DNA of 22,530 nucleotides from Lachnospiraceae bacterium (GCA_028694115.1 JAQUUB010000070.1:1-22530), one strand, 5' to 3'; counted from the stretch's first letter, positions 1 through 9,273 are shown. Made by a program: numbers and translations. The notes: a model not told the origin generated them from the letters alone.

Positions 1-118
1 AAGCCTTACAGCTTTTACAAAAACAATACTGTACAAGCTGACATTTTCGACCATACTCTTTTTTTGGTGGGATAAACTCGCACCTTAAATACTTGTGCCC
101 AAAATCTACTTTCTTATT
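1..118. other. Left-edge non-coding stretch
   Basis: AT-rich sequence downstream of the minus-strand MATE gene. I see no convincing gene, hairpin or promoter in it. It is cut by the window edge. Confidence 0.4.
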
Positions 119-1471
119 TCACACTTCCTGCTTGTCTAATCTTCTTCGAACAATCAGAAAACAGATAAATTGAATAGCGCCAGTCAGCACCCATGAGATA
201 GGATATGAAATGTATAATACTTCCAGTTTATGATACCATTGAAATACGGTAAATATCCAGACAATTCGAAAAGCACATGCGCCAATCAATGAAATTATCA
301 TTGGGAGTATTCCATAACCCAGACCTCTAATGGACCCTACAATAACATCCATGATTCCACACAGAAAATACGTTCCACATATGATTTTCAATCGAATCAT
401 TCCGATCTTGATTACCTGTGCATCGTTTGAATAGATTCTTAGCAGTGATTCTCCTGAGAATACTACTGTTTCACCAAGTACCAATCCCGTTATTACTACC
501 ATCAACACACACCAGACAAGTGAATAATTAATTCTTTTATATTTCTTTGCTCCAAAGTTTTGACTAGTGAAGCTGACATTAGCCTGATAAAATGCATTCA
601 TAGAATTATATACAAAGCCTTCTATATTTCCTGCTGCCGAATTACCAGCCATTGCCGTTGAACCAAATGAATTAACCGATGATTGTATCAACACATTGGA
701 GATTGCAAAAATAATCCCCTGAAATCCTGCGGGTATTCCTATCCTCATGATTCTTATCAACTTATCCTTATAAATCCTGATTTTTTTAATTTTAAGTCTT
801 AATGCTCCATTTGCAACCATTAAGCTTCTAACAATCAATGCTGTAGATATGATTTGTGATAGAACTGTCGCTAGTCCCACACCCGCTACACCAAGCTTCA
901 TGACAATTACGAAATATAAATTTAAAATCACATTTATGATTCCGGCAATTGATAAATAAATTAATGGTCGTTTTGTATCCCCAACCGCTCTCAGAATAGC
1001 TGCCCCAAAATTATATAGCATAATCACAGGCATACCTGCAAAATAAATTCTAAGATAAATAGCTGCTAAATCTAGCACATCTCCTGGTGTTCCCATTAAG
1101 CGCAAGAAAGTCTTCGCAAATACTATTCCAATAAATGCAAGGAAAATTCCTCCAATTAAACTAATTGCAATTGCTGTATGGACTGTTTCTCTAGTCTCCT
1201 CCTCCTGCTTTGCCCCTGCGTATCTTGCAATAAGAACATTCACTCCTACTGCTAATCCCATAAAAAGATTAATTAAAAGATAAATGAGTGCAGTATTAGA
1301 TCCTACTGCCGCCAGAGACTGGCTACCAGCATATCTGCCTACCACGATAATATCAGCAGCATTAAATAATAGTTGTAAAATTCCTGATAGTATCAAAGGT
1401 AAGGTAAATATTAGGATTTTACTGCCTAACGGACCATTACACATATCTATTTCATTAATTTCTCGTTTCAT
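119..1471 (-). CDS. MATE family multidrug/organic cation exporter
   Basis: Integral membrane exporter of about 450 residues. MATE proteins use a Na+ or H+ gradient to expel drugs or metabolites. The length fits the family, and the protein carries hydrophobic segments throughout, arranged as two similar halves. The N-terminal part has the usual start of this family: a PLGSK-LP-I-SG stretch, then an AAD-I-VGR segment in the first helix pair, and an ILRAVGDTKRP loop near residue 165. I start at the ATG at 1471 because GAGGA lies 5 bases upstream; a longer in-frame start at 1483 would have no such site. It lies downstream of the phosphofructokinase terminator and probably has its own promoter. 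Substrate cannot be predicted. Confidence 0.93.
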   Translation of the reverse strand: MKREINEIDMCNGPLGSKILIFTLPLILSGILQLLFNAADIIVVGRYAGSQSLAAVGSNTALIYLLINLFMGLAVGVNVLIARYAGAKQEEETRETVHTAIAISLIGGIFLAFIGIVFAKTFLRLMGTPGDVLDLAAIYLRIYFAGMPVIMLYNFGAAILRAVGDTKRPLIYLSIAGIINVILNLYFVIVMKLGVAGVGLATVLSQIISTALIVRSLMVANGALRLKIKKIRIYKDKLIRIMRIGIPAGFQGIIFAISNVLIQSSVNSFGSTAMAGNSAAGNIEGFVYNSMNAFYQANVSFTSQNFGAKKYKRINYSLVWCVLMVVITGLVLGETVVFSGESLLRIYSNDAQVIKIGMIRLKIICGTYFLCGIMDVIVGSIRGLGYGILPMIISLIGACAFRIVWIFTVFQWYHKLEVLYISYPISWVLTGAIQFICFLIVRRRLDKQEV

Positions 1472-1520
1472 AAAAGTCCTCATTCGCTTACTACAAGCAT
1501 TTCTAAATTAATTTTGAGAA

Positions 1521-1561
1521 AACGGGATTGTCCGTCTGCCAATGCAGACAACAATCCCGTT
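1521..1561 (-). terminator. Hairpin terminator downstream of the phosphofructokinase gene
   Basis: Long imperfect inverted repeat: AACGGGATTGT on the left arm pairs with ACAATCCCGTT on the right, with an inner GTCTGC/GCAGAC stem. It lies 30 bases past the pfp stop codon. The tract after it on the minus strand is only moderately T-rich. Confidence 0.75.
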
Positions 1562-1590
1562 CATAGCTTTTCTAATATCTGATCAAAAAA

Positions 1591-2817
1591 TTATTTACGT
1601 ACTAAATGTCTTGGTGTTCCGTTAACGAACATTGGAAGAAGTTCTCCCATAATTAAAGGACGAGCATATTTTTCATATCCTTCGTTTAATCCTTTTGCAT
1701 CTGCTGTAATCCATTCATCAGGAACTTTTCTCTCAACATTTGCAATTGCATGAATATCATATGCAGAAGTCCCACATTCATATGGAGCCTCTCCATTTCT
1801 GTTAAGAGTGATCATCATACCAGTTTTACCTTCTTCAGCTGCAAGAACGGCATCATATCCAACCTGGAATGCTTCATTAATATCTGTTAAAGATGCTAAA
1901 TGAGTAGCAGCTCTTTGTAATGTTGAAAATTCTACTGCACGAGTTTTAAGTCCTGTTTCTGCTGCAATTTTGTCAGCTAAAATTACAGCTGTTCCAGACA
2001 TTTGCTTATGTCCGAATGCATCAACTGCAACTTCTTTTCCAAGTTCACATACATAACGTCCATCCGCAATATGAACACCTTCTGATACAGCAATTACAAC
2101 TGAAGATTTATTAGCAGCTAATTCTTTTACATCTGCCATAAATTTATCCATATCAAATACTTTTTCTGGTAGGTAGATTGCATCAACACCAGCGCAATCA
2201 TCTCCTTTTGCAAGAGCTGCTGCTGCTGTTAACCATCCAGCATTACGTCCCATAATTTCAACGATACATACGGTAGGTTTTTCAACACCGAAAGACTCGT
2301 TATCACGAATAATTTCTTTTAATGATGTTGCAATATATTTTGCTGCAGAACCATATCCTGGGCAATGATCAGTAATAGGTAGATCGTTATCGATTGTTTT
2401 AGGAACTCCCATAAATCTCTGAGTTTTATTATGGGCAGCTGCATAGTCAGATAACATTTTTATTGTATCCATAGAATCATTTCCACCTGCGTAGAATAGA
2501 CATTCAATATCATGTTTTTCCATAATTTCAAAAACTTTTTCATATACTTCTTCATGTCCTTCGATTTTAGGCATTTTAAAACGGCAAGATCCTAAAAATG
2601 CAGAAGGTGTTCTTTTTAATAGTTCAATTCCTACTTCTCCGCCAATCTGCTCATCAAGATCACAAAGATTGTCATTTAAAAATCCCTGAATACCATGAAC
2701 CATACCATATACTTTTTTAACGCCTAATTTCTTTGCTGCAGCATATACACCAGCTACAGATGAGTTAATTACGGCTGTAGGGCCGCCTGACTGTCCAACA
2801 ACAATATTACCTTTCAT
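1591..2817 (-). CDS. pfp: Pyrophosphate-dependent 6-phosphofructokinase
   Basis: Cytoplasmic glycolytic enzyme converting fructose 6-phosphate to fructose 1,6-bisphosphate, probably with pyrophosphate as phosphoryl donor, reversibly. The 408 residues carry the PFK signatures: GQSGGPTAVINSS (residues 8-20), a phosphate-donor loop GGNDS (111-115), PKTIDND (139-145), then GYGSAAKYIA and a MGRNAGWL substrate loop. The Lys in PKTIDND and the Asp where ATP enzymes have the second Gly of GGDGS are the family hallmarks of PPi rather than ATP use. An Asn replaces the first Asp of the usual GGDDS. The ATG at 2817 is chosen over an in-frame TTG at 2823 because AGGAG sits 8 bases upstream. It has its own promoter and terminator, so it is probably monocistronic. 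Donor choice is inferred, not shown. Confidence 0.93.
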   Translation of the reverse strand: MKGNIVVGQSGGPTAVINSSVAGVYAAAKKLGVKKVYGMVHGIQGFLNDNLCDLDEQIGGEVGIELLKRTPSAFLGSCRFKMPKIEGHEEVYEKVFEIMEKHDIECLFYAGGNDSMDTIKMLSDYAAAHNKTQRFMGVPKTIDNDLPITDHCPGYGSAAKYIATSLKEIIRDNESFGVEKPTVCIVEIMGRNAGWLTAAAALAKGDDCAGVDAIYLPEKVFDMDKFMADVKELAANKSSVVIAVSEGVHIADGRYVCELGKEVAVDAFGHKQMSGTAVILADKIAAETGLKTRAVEFSTLQRAATHLASLTDINEAFQVGYDAVLAAEEGKTGMMITLNRNGEAPYECGTSAYDIHAIANVERKVPDEWITADAKGLNEGYEKYARPLIMGELLPMFVNGTPRHLVRK

Positions 2818-2894
2818 TGTCAAATCTCCTTTTACTTATCTTAATTAGTTTTGTCTTTGCCATAAGCAATGCCAAGCACTACTTAACCGCATAT

Positions 2895-2923
2895 AGTATA
2901 GCAGAAATAGTAAATTCGGTCAA
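2895..2923 (-). promoter_or_regulatory. Sigma-A type promoter of pfp
   Basis: On the minus strand TTGACC (2918-2923) is followed by a 17-base spacer and TATACT (2895-2900). This is close to consensus, about 80 bases before the pfp start codon. It begins only 15 bases after the stop codon of the upstream HD-GYP gene. Confidence 0.85.
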
Positions 2924-2938
2924 CGTCTGCGTGTCATA

Positions 2939-5902
2939 TTACTCTACAGCATCTGCATGAATCCTTCCATCACGAATTAATTTAATCATAATATCAACAA
3001 TCTTTTCGTCCAGCTGTATTCCTGCTACTCGTTTTAATTCATTTGCTACATAATTAATTGATAGTTTTTTCCTATAGGAACGCGTGGAGTACATTGCATC
3101 AAAAGTATCTGCTACAGCAATAATTCTTGCAACATATGGTATTTCTTCTCCTTTCAGTCCTAACGGATAACCAGTTCCATCCATTTTTTCATGGTGATAT
3201 CTAGCTCCCAAAGATATTTCAGGAAAAATACTGATTTCAGAAAGTATTTCATACCCACTTGATGCATGACTTTTCATCTGCATGTATTCTTCATTTGTCA
3301 GTTCTTCATTCTTATTTAAAATAGCGTCAGGAATAGCAATTTTACCAATGTCATGTAGGAGTGCAATATTATGTATTTCTTCTATCTTTTCCGGTCCGTA
3401 TCCCAACTCACTGGCAATTAACGTCGCATATTCTGCCACTCGGAACGAATGACCATTTGTATACTTATCTTTCTCATCAATTGTCTTTGCAAACGCACAA
3501 ATCACTTGTTGAATCAGCATTTTTGCGTTTCTCTGTTTTATAATCAGGACTTTGTTCCTTATTTTCATTACAATAAATGAAATAAGTAAACAGGTGAATA
3601 CGAATGCCATTACAATCACAACAATAAACCCAGAACTTTCCCAAAAGGTTTTTGGTTTCTGAATTGAAACCGTCAATTTATTATTTACACTTCCATTTTC
3701 ATTAAATATTTTCAGATGAAACAAGTAATTGCCACCTTTAAGATTTGTATAACTAATAGCATCTAAATCTGATTTTGTTGTTACAATTGGCTTATCTTCA
3801 AAACCTTCCAGATAATATTCCACTTTCGGATTCTGTAGCAAAAATGTTAATGCATACCCATAAATAGTAAGTCTTTTACAATCACTTGGAATAACCAATG
3901 TATTTTCTTTATTTGCATAAAAAATTTTACCATCAGACTCTACATATGGCACCGAGAGTTTCACCTTATGATCTGATTGTAATGACTGATTGATGTTGAT
4001 CTGGAATACACTGGAAGAGCCTGAAATATAGAGGTTTCCCTCATGATCAATATAGCTTCTGGCATTTGCAGTTGCATTGGAAGGCATCCCATTATCAATA
4101 TTATAAAAACTGTACTTTTGTAATAAATCTAATATTAAATCCGCTTCTTTCACAACATAAATTCCATTACCACTTAAAATCCATATATCTCCATTATTCG
4201 CAAAATACATATCAAAATTATTTGAATAAGGAAAACTTTGAATTGTTTTAATTTTCTCATTCTCCATAAATGCTATGGAATTTCCAGTGACAATCCAATA
4301 CCCATCTAGATTAGGTGATTTTTTTATCTGTAAAATTACATCTGATTTCAATCCACTCCCACTATCAATACAACGAACCTTTTTATTATTAATCTCATAA
4401 ATTCCACCACCATCACTCCCCGCATAAATAATCCCATTATCTCCTTCACAAACTGTCAAGATTTCTGTATTTACAATTCCATCCTTTGAGTCATAGCTCT
4501 CAGCAATTTGATTGTTTCGGATGATATTTACTCCTCCGCTATTCGCAACAATCATATCACCATTTGAACCTTGAATAATGCTTCTGACACGATTTGAATT
4601 AAGTCCGTTGCTTTGATTAAAGGAAGTGATATTACCATCCTGATTATATTTCAAAAGACCATTATCTCCATACGTGCATATCCAAAGATTCCCTTTTGTA
4701 TCCTCAATTATGCACCGGATACGTATACTAGACAGTTTTTTTGTTAATTCATTTTGAATGCTTTGATATTTTTCGTTCAGAACATATAAACCTTTATCCG
4801 TGCCGATATATAAATCCCCATCATACTTGCAGGTTGTGTTAATAACCATATCTGGCAGACCTGCTTTTAGACTAATATTATCAAACCGGTTTGTAACAAT
4901 TTTCATAACCCCCTGCCTTGATGAAGCAAACCACAAATTTCCTTCATAATCTATCATCATATCATCAATCGAGTTATTCACAGCCACTCCATTAACAGCA
5001 ACAAATTGCTTATCATCATTTATGTATCCAATTCCGTTATCTGCACATACCCATAATTTATCACTTCCCATTCTCGTCACATGGTTAATACATGACAAGG
5101 GATCTACTTTAATGGTTCGATATTGGTCTATTCCATTCAAAAAATTTAATTCTATGATACTGCTATCCTCCGTTCCAAAATAAACGGTATCTGAGTCATT
5201 TGTATCAAAATTAACAGATTTGACATACGGAAACTTAATACTTTCAACTTTGTGAAATTTTTTTAACTTTAAATCAATCATTGTGAAAATGTCGCCATCT
5301 AATGTTATTCCAATAATATTCCCATCCCGATTGCAGTCCATGTCACAAATATATTCGTTGGATAATTGTGTATCACTTATCATATGAGCCTGCAAATCGT
5401 TATCAATATATGAGACTCCACATGTAGTAGCAAGTAGTATATTCCCATTTTCATCCTCAACTATTTTTTTTATAGATCCTGATTCAAGTCCCTGCTCTTT
5501 ACCAAAAAAATTAAATTTACCATTCTCGTATACTGCAGCCCCAACATCATTAGTACCAATCCATAATCGATCTTTTGAATCAACGAACAAACATCCCACG
5601 CTAGTGATTCCTACTGTGGAATCAAATCGATAAAATTCGTTGCCATCATATCGGATTAAACCACTATATCCTCCAATCCAGATAAATCCATCTGAGGTCT
5701 GAACAACCGCATTTGCATCCGATGTTGGAAGACCATTTTTACTATTATATAAAATCGATGAATATCCTGTTGTAGCACTACTTATTCCCGGTATTTCAGC
5801 TGCAAAAATTTTATCATTCCATAAATTCAAGATAATTAGCATAATTAGTAGCATTGCTGTACCAAAGGATATTGGTATTCTTTTTCTCTTTTGAGTATTC
5901 AT
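2939..5902 (-). CDS. Beta-propeller sensor fused to an HD-GYP phosphodiesterase
   Basis: Large (987-residue) membrane signalling protein. Residues about 8-30 form a signal anchor/peptide. Then come many repeats of the two-component-regulator propeller type (pattern GL-ND-V-I--D--G-IWIGT--GL--Y), a Y_Y_Y-like beta domain near residues 670-745, a transmembrane helix at about 758-779, and a C-terminal HD-GYP domain. The metal and catalytic residues are present: HDIGK (850-854), H879, HHE (903-905) and DGTGYP (908-913). HD-GYP enzymes hydrolyse cyclic di-GMP in the cytoplasm; the propellers would sense a ligand outside. Such propellers usually precede histidine kinase or HTH output modules, so this pairing is less common. 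The ATG at 5902 has AAGGAG upstream, which favours it over 5929. Ligand unknown. Confidence 0.92.
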   Translation of the reverse strand: MNTQKRKRIPISFGTAMLLIMLIILNLWNDKIFAAEIPGISSATTGYSSILYNSKNGLPTSDANAVVQTSDGFIWIGGYSGLIRYDGNEFYRFDSTVGITSVGCLFVDSKDRLWIGTNDVGAAVYENGKFNFFGKEQGLESGSIKKIVEDENGNILLATTCGVSYIDNDLQAHMISDTQLSNEYICDMDCNRDGNIIGITLDGDIFTMIDLKLKKFHKVESIKFPYVKSVNFDTNDSDTVYFGTEDSSIIELNFLNGIDQYRTIKVDPLSCINHVTRMGSDKLWVCADNGIGYINDDKQFVAVNGVAVNNSIDDMMIDYEGNLWFASSRQGVMKIVTNRFDNISLKAGLPDMVINTTCKYDGDLYIGTDKGLYVLNEKYQSIQNELTKKLSSIRIRCIIEDTKGNLWICTYGDNGLLKYNQDGNITSFNQSNGLNSNRVRSIIQGSNGDMIVANSGGVNIIRNNQIAESYDSKDGIVNTEILTVCEGDNGIIYAGSDGGGIYEINNKKVRCIDSGSGLKSDVILQIKKSPNLDGYWIVTGNSIAFMENEKIKTIQSFPYSNNFDMYFANNGDIWILSGNGIYVVKEADLILDLLQKYSFYNIDNGMPSNATANARSYIDHEGNLYISGSSSVFQININQSLQSDHKVKLSVPYVESDGKIFYANKENTLVIPSDCKRLTIYGYALTFLLQNPKVEYYLEGFEDKPIVTTKSDLDAISYTNLKGGNYLFHLKIFNENGSVNNKLTVSIQKPKTFWESSGFIVVIVMAFVFTCLLISFIVMKIRNKVLIIKQRNAKMLIQQVICAFAKTIDEKDKYTNGHSFRVAEYATLIASELGYGPEKIEEIHNIALLHDIGKIAIPDAILNKNEELTNEEYMQMKSHASSGYEILSEISIFPEISLGARYHHEKMDGTGYPLGLKGEEIPYVARIIAVADTFDAMYSTRSYRKKLSINYVANELKRVAGIQLDEKIVDIMIKLIRDGRIHADAVE

Positions 5903-5929
5903 ATTACTTTTCTCCTTAAAAATATCCAC

Positions 5930-6135
5930 TATTAACTTGCAATATATGTCAATTTTAACACGTATTGTACTGGAAAGCCACTCCGTAAAAGGGTAGTTTG
6001 TGGGTGTTTTTGATAGAAATTTTAAGATTGTGTCGAGGGTTAAATGAAAAACTTATTTCTAGTTAGTTGTTTCTAACCCCAAGTTTACTCTTGCACAACT
6101 TCCAAGTCGTTTCATGAAAAGGTGAAAAAAAGAAT
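5930..6135. other. Intergenic region upstream of the propeller/HD-GYP gene
   Basis: About 200 bases without an ORF. A TTGACA motif is present on the minus strand near 5950-5955, but I find no well-placed -10 box. The stretch presumably holds the promoter of the HD-GYP gene. Confidence 0.4.
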
Positions 6136-6169
6136 AAAAGGGAGCATGTCACTAGTGACGCCCCCTTTT
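6136..6169 (-). terminator. Rho-independent terminator of the sigma/anti-sigma operon
   Basis: Stem AAAAGGGGGC.../...GCTCCCTTTT on the minus strand with a GTCACTAGTGAC palindrome at its top, followed by a T-rich run (TTATTCTTTTTTT). It lies 12 bases past the anti-sigma stop codon. Confidence 0.88.
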
Positions 6170-6181
6170 TCAAACAAAATA

Positions 6182-6982
6182 TTATTGCTCTATAACTTCC
6201 TCTGCCATTTTAAAAAATTCATCACCTGACATTTCATCATCGAGAGACATTAGGAGATAATTTAATCCATCTTTTTCCCAGGTAGCACTTGTATAATCCT
6301 TTTCCTCTATAACGTCATCTTCCGAACCATATGAAATATAATAATCATCTCGCTCCATATTCACTTTGTCTTCATCCGTTAATTCATAATTTCCGGGAAC
6401 AAATTTATAATGATCCCTGTGAAAAGAAACCGTTATATCTCCAAACGTTTTTTGTTCTTTTGGTGTTCTGCTCGTACTTTCTTCTTGAATTTCATTGATT
6501 ATTAATGATAGATTACTACTTCCATCTCTAGTATATTCTGCTTCAAATTCTTTAAAATCACTTACACGGTTTCCATCTTCGTCCATTTTATCTACATACG
6601 ATACTCTCATATCTTTAAAATTATATCCATTTGAAAAGTTTTCAACACTATTAAATGAAATCCCCATCTTTTCCTGCGCTTTTGCGACATCAGAATAAGA
6701 CTCATAGGTTGTATCTGGTTTTAAAGAAGTCACATATCCTGTAATTTTTCCGCTTGCAAAGACACCTGTTGTAATAAGCACACATAATGCTGCACTTGCA
6801 ACTACAAATCTATTTATTTTTCTATTATTCACCATACTTATTTTACTCCTATCATTGTTTGATTGTTCGGTATCAATTATTTTATCAATCTTGCTCTTCA
6901 TATCCTTCATAGCTACTATTTGATTACTTTCCCAATACAATGCCTTGGTTATTTTCTTGTCTAAGTTGTTTTCTTTTTTCAT
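6182..6982 (-). CDS. Membrane anti-sigma factor (DUF4367-like)
   Basis: The 266-residue protein has a soluble, charged N-terminal part (1-55), one transmembrane helix (about 58-77) and an exported C-terminal part of about 190 residues. This is the layout of a single-pass anti-sigma factor that holds its ECF sigma factor at the membrane until an extracytoplasmic signal releases it. The last 35 residues (W-KDGLNYLL...EFFKMAEEVIEQ) resemble the end of DUF4367 domains, which are common in such proteins. Its start, with AGGAGGT 8 bases upstream, lies inside the end of the sigma factor gene (59-base overlap), implying coupled translation. The signal sensed is unknown. No zinc-binding HxxxCxxC motif is seen. 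Confidence 0.82.
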   Translation of the reverse strand: MKKENNLDKKITKALYWESNQIVAMKDMKSKIDKIIDTEQSNNDRSKISMVNNRKINRFVVASAALCVLITTGVFASGKITGYVTSLKPDTTYESYSDVAKAQEKMGISFNSVENFSNGYNFKDMRVSYVDKMDEDGNRVSDFKEFEAEYTRDGSSNLSLIINEIQEESTSRTPKEQKTFGDITVSFHRDHYKFVPGNYELTDEDKVNMERDDYYISYGSEDDVIEEKDYTSATWEKDGLNYLLMSLDDEMSGDEFFKMAEEVIEQ

Positions 6983-7532
6983 AGCACACTACCTCCTGTT
7001 CCATTTCTTGTAAAGAAATTCTTAGATTTCTTCTGGCCGTAAATAATCTGGATTTAACTGTACCTTCTAAACAATTACACGCCTTTGCAATTTCTTTGGT
7101 CGACATCTGATTATAATAATAGTAAACTACAACGGTTCTTTGCTTGATCTCCAATTGTTTAATTGCATTCAGAATGACTTTTTCCTGTTCCTCATCCATA
7201 ACGATATCAAGCGAAGAAATCTCATTTGACTCCTCTATGTTTTTTACTAATTCTTCATCAGGTACCTCTCGCTTACTTTTTTTACTATATTCCCATGCTG
7301 TTCTTGTTAAAATACAGTATAGCCAGGATTTAAATACTGAATTATCTTTTAATTCTTTGCAATGAATAAAACATTTAACAAAGGTTTCCTGTGCAATATC
7401 TTCACTGTCAACTGCATTTCCTACAATTAAATAGGCCATCCGTAGGATTCTGTTTTGGTAGATTTCATAAATAGAATCAAAGGCCTCGCGATCCCCTTGT
7501 TTCATGCGTTCTACCATTTGTTCTTCTTCCAA
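6924..7532 (-). CDS. ECF-type RNA polymerase sigma factor
   Basis: Sigma-70 family factor of 202 residues with the two ECF regions. Region 2 lies around residues 25-75 (YLIVGN-VDSEDIAQETFVKCF). Region 4 lies around 120-172 (LEIKQRTVVVYYYYN-MSTKEIAKACNCLEGTVKSRLF is the helix-turn-helix part). It would direct polymerase to a small regulon controlled by the overlapping anti-sigma factor downstream. The start is a TTG at 7532, preceded by GGAGG at 7-base spacing; the next Met is residue 6. The C-terminal tail after residue 175 is the part that overlaps the anti-sigma start. I cannot assign an autoregulated promoter with confidence: only about 70 bases separate it from the next gene's terminator. 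Confidence 0.93.
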   Translation of the reverse strand: MEEEQMVERMKQGDREAFDSIYEIYQNRILRMAYLIVGNAVDSEDIAQETFVKCFIHCKELKDNSVFKSWLYCILTRTAWEYSKKSKREVPDEELVKNIEESNEISSLDIVMDEEQEKVILNAIKQLEIKQRTVVVYYYYNQMSTKEIAKACNCLEGTVKSRLFTARRNLRISLQEMEQEVVCYEKRKQLRQENNQGIVLGK

Positions 7533-7605
7533 AAGAATTCCTCCTTTCTTTCCAAATTAGATGCATCTATCTATAAGAGTGTACTATTCTTGATTTGGTT
7601 CAAAA

Positions 7606-7631
7606 AAACCCAATCGCAATGGATTGGGTTT
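7606..7631 (-). terminator. Rho-independent terminator of the antiporter gene
   Basis: Perfect 10-bp stem AAACCCAATC/GATTGGGTTT with a 6-base loop, followed on the minus strand by a run of T. It lies 9 bases past the antiporter stop. Confidence 0.9.
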
Positions 7632-7640
7632 CTAATCTTT

Positions 7641-8582
7641 TTACATACAGACAACAGCCAAATAACCAATATAGATTGCAAATGATAAAATCGCCTGCCA
7701 TCTTTGAAATTTTTGGGTAAAAAGCGACGGTATTATCATAATCGAAATTACCAATGCACAAACTGGCATATCAATTGTAATGGTTGATTTTGATACTTCT
7801 ATTGCACCTTTGGAAATAAACGCACATATTGGTAAGATTAATGCACAATCGATAATATTCGCTCCTATAATATTACCTACAGATAAAGAAGATTGTTTTT
7901 TCACAATTGCAGTAATCGTAGTAACTAATTCCGGAAGTGAGGTTCCTATCGCTACGGCAGTAAGTGCGATGACTTTTTCTGGAACTCCTAATTCGCCTGC
8001 AATAAAGCTTCCCTTATCAACTAAAAGTTGAGAACCTAGTACAATTCCTGCTGCTCCGAAAATAAATTTCAATGAATTAATTCCTATAATTTTATTATTT
8101 TTTTCTGGTTTTTCATCTGTATTCTTAGCTGCACCATCTTTTGCTTCTTTGATATTTATAATAATGAAAATGCCGAAAATAATAAGCATTATTATACTTT
8201 CTATTGTCGTTAAAGAACCTCCTGTGCAAAGTAACCACAGTGCGACAACCGTAACCATAAGAAGAATTCCTTTGGGAGCTATTTTTTTCCTTTTCATTGC
8301 GGGAATCATAAAGAAAACACCAATCGACATAATCATACCAGTATTCGCTGTAACAGAACCAATTGCATTACCGATTGCCATATCTACTTTTCCCTGTGCT
8401 GCTGCCATACTTGATACAATCAATTCTGGCAATGTAGTTGCTAAACTTACAACCGTCGCACCAACAACAAATTTTGGAATCCCTGAGATCTCTGCAATCC
8501 ATGTTGCTGCATCAACAAAGTAATCTCCACCTTTTACAATTAAAATAACACCAATAACAAATAATACAACTGCAATTCCCAT
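7641..8582 (-). CDS. Calcium/sodium antiporter, CaCA family (YrbG-like)
   Basis: Membrane cation exchanger of 313 residues with about ten hydrophobic helices. It shows the two alpha repeats that build the transport site. Repeat 1 spans residues 41-80 (GATVVSLATTLPELIVS, then GNAIGSVTANTG). Repeat 2 spans about 209-248 (AVAIGTSLPELVTT, then GNIIGANIID). The central loop near 145-165 is hydrophilic. The family exchanges Ca2+ for Na+ or K+ across the cytoplasmic membrane. I start at the ATG at 8582 with GAGGAG 7 bases upstream; a start 20 codons earlier would overlap the cyclophilin gene and lacks a site. The cyclophilin gene ends 52 bases upstream, so the two may share a transcript. Confidence 0.93.
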   Translation of the reverse strand: MGIAVVLFVIGVILIVKGGDYFVDAATWIAEISGIPKFVVGATVVSLATTLPELIVSSMAAAQGKVDMAIGNAIGSVTANTGMIMSIGVFFMIPAMKRKKIAPKGILLMVTVVALWLLCTGGSLTTIESIIMLIIFGIFIIINIKEAKDGAAKNTDEKPEKNNKIIGINSLKFIFGAAGIVLGSQLLVDKGSFIAGELGVPEKVIALTAVAIGTSLPELVTTITAIVKKQSSLSVGNIIGANIIDCALILPICAFISKGAIEVSKSTITIDMPVCALVISIMIIPSLFTQKFQRWQAILSFAIYIGYLAVVCM

Positions 8583-8634
8583 TTCTCTCTCCTCGATTTT
8601 TGTATAATCTATCCCCAAAGACCTTATTAATGGT

Positions 8635-9273
8635 TTAGTCAATAACTCTCACTGCATTTATTATTGGCTGATTCTCTGGTTTTACTGTTCCATTTGCATC
8701 TTCCACAGATACCGCTTCACAAATTGTATCAATAAACTCCATTCCTTCTGTTACATATCCAAACACTGCATAGTCTCCATCTAAAGAAAGCGAATCTTGA
8801 TGTACAATAAAAAATTGTGAACTTGCACTATCATAATCCAAGGAACGTGCCATCGAAATTGCTCCTCTAACATGCGATAGAGAATTCTCAACACCATTAT
8901 TTGTGAACTCACCTTTTATTGTCTGCTTGGCTCCTCCTGTTCCATCTCCGTTTGGATCTCCACCCTGTATCATAAATCCGGAAATGATTCTATGAAATGT
9001 TAGACCATCATAAAATCCAGCTTTCGCTAATTCAGTAAAATTTGTTACACTAATAGGTGCTTGCTCTGCATCTAATTCTAATGAAATGGTACCATAGTCT
9101 TTTACTTCTATTTCTACATGATGTTTCCCAGTTAATAACTGTTTTGTAGATGCTTCGCTCCAATTTACATCAGAAATACTATCTGAAGTTCCATCATTTT
9201 CTGAATCCACTTGCTGTCCACACCCCATAATTAAAATAGATATTAAAAAAATCATCCCTATTGTCTTTTTCAT
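8635..9273 (-). CDS. Cyclophilin-type peptidyl-prolyl isomerase lipoprotein
   Basis: Secreted, lipid-anchored cyclophilin of 212 residues that would catalyse proline cis-trans isomerisation in proteins folding outside the membrane. A short signal peptide ends in a lipobox with Cys at residue 18 (LIMGC). The cyclophilin domain follows from about residue 45, with the characteristic TFHRIISGFMIQGGDP active-site stretch, a GTGG turn and SQFFIVHQD. The ATG at 9273 is preceded by GAGGAG at 6 bases; an in-frame upstream Met at 9297 has no such site. It is transcribed away from the plus-strand lipoprotein gene at 9536 and towards the antiporter. Confidence 0.94.
   Translation of the reverse strand: MKKTIGMIFLISILIMGCGQQVDSENDGTSDSISDVNWSEASTKQLLTGKHHVEIEVKDYGTISLELDAEQAPISVTNFTELAKAGFYDGLTFHRIISGFMIQGGDPNGDGTGGAKQTIKGEFTNNGVENSLSHVRGAISMARSLDYDSASSQFFIVHQDSLSLDGDYAVFGYVTEGMEFIDTICEAVSVEDANGTVKPENQPIINAVRVID

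Noticed and set aside
8149..8523. A 124-codon plus-strand frame opposite the antiporter gene.
   Set aside because: It is the reverse complement of membrane-helix codons, with no ribosome binding site or family features; a shadow of the antiporter.
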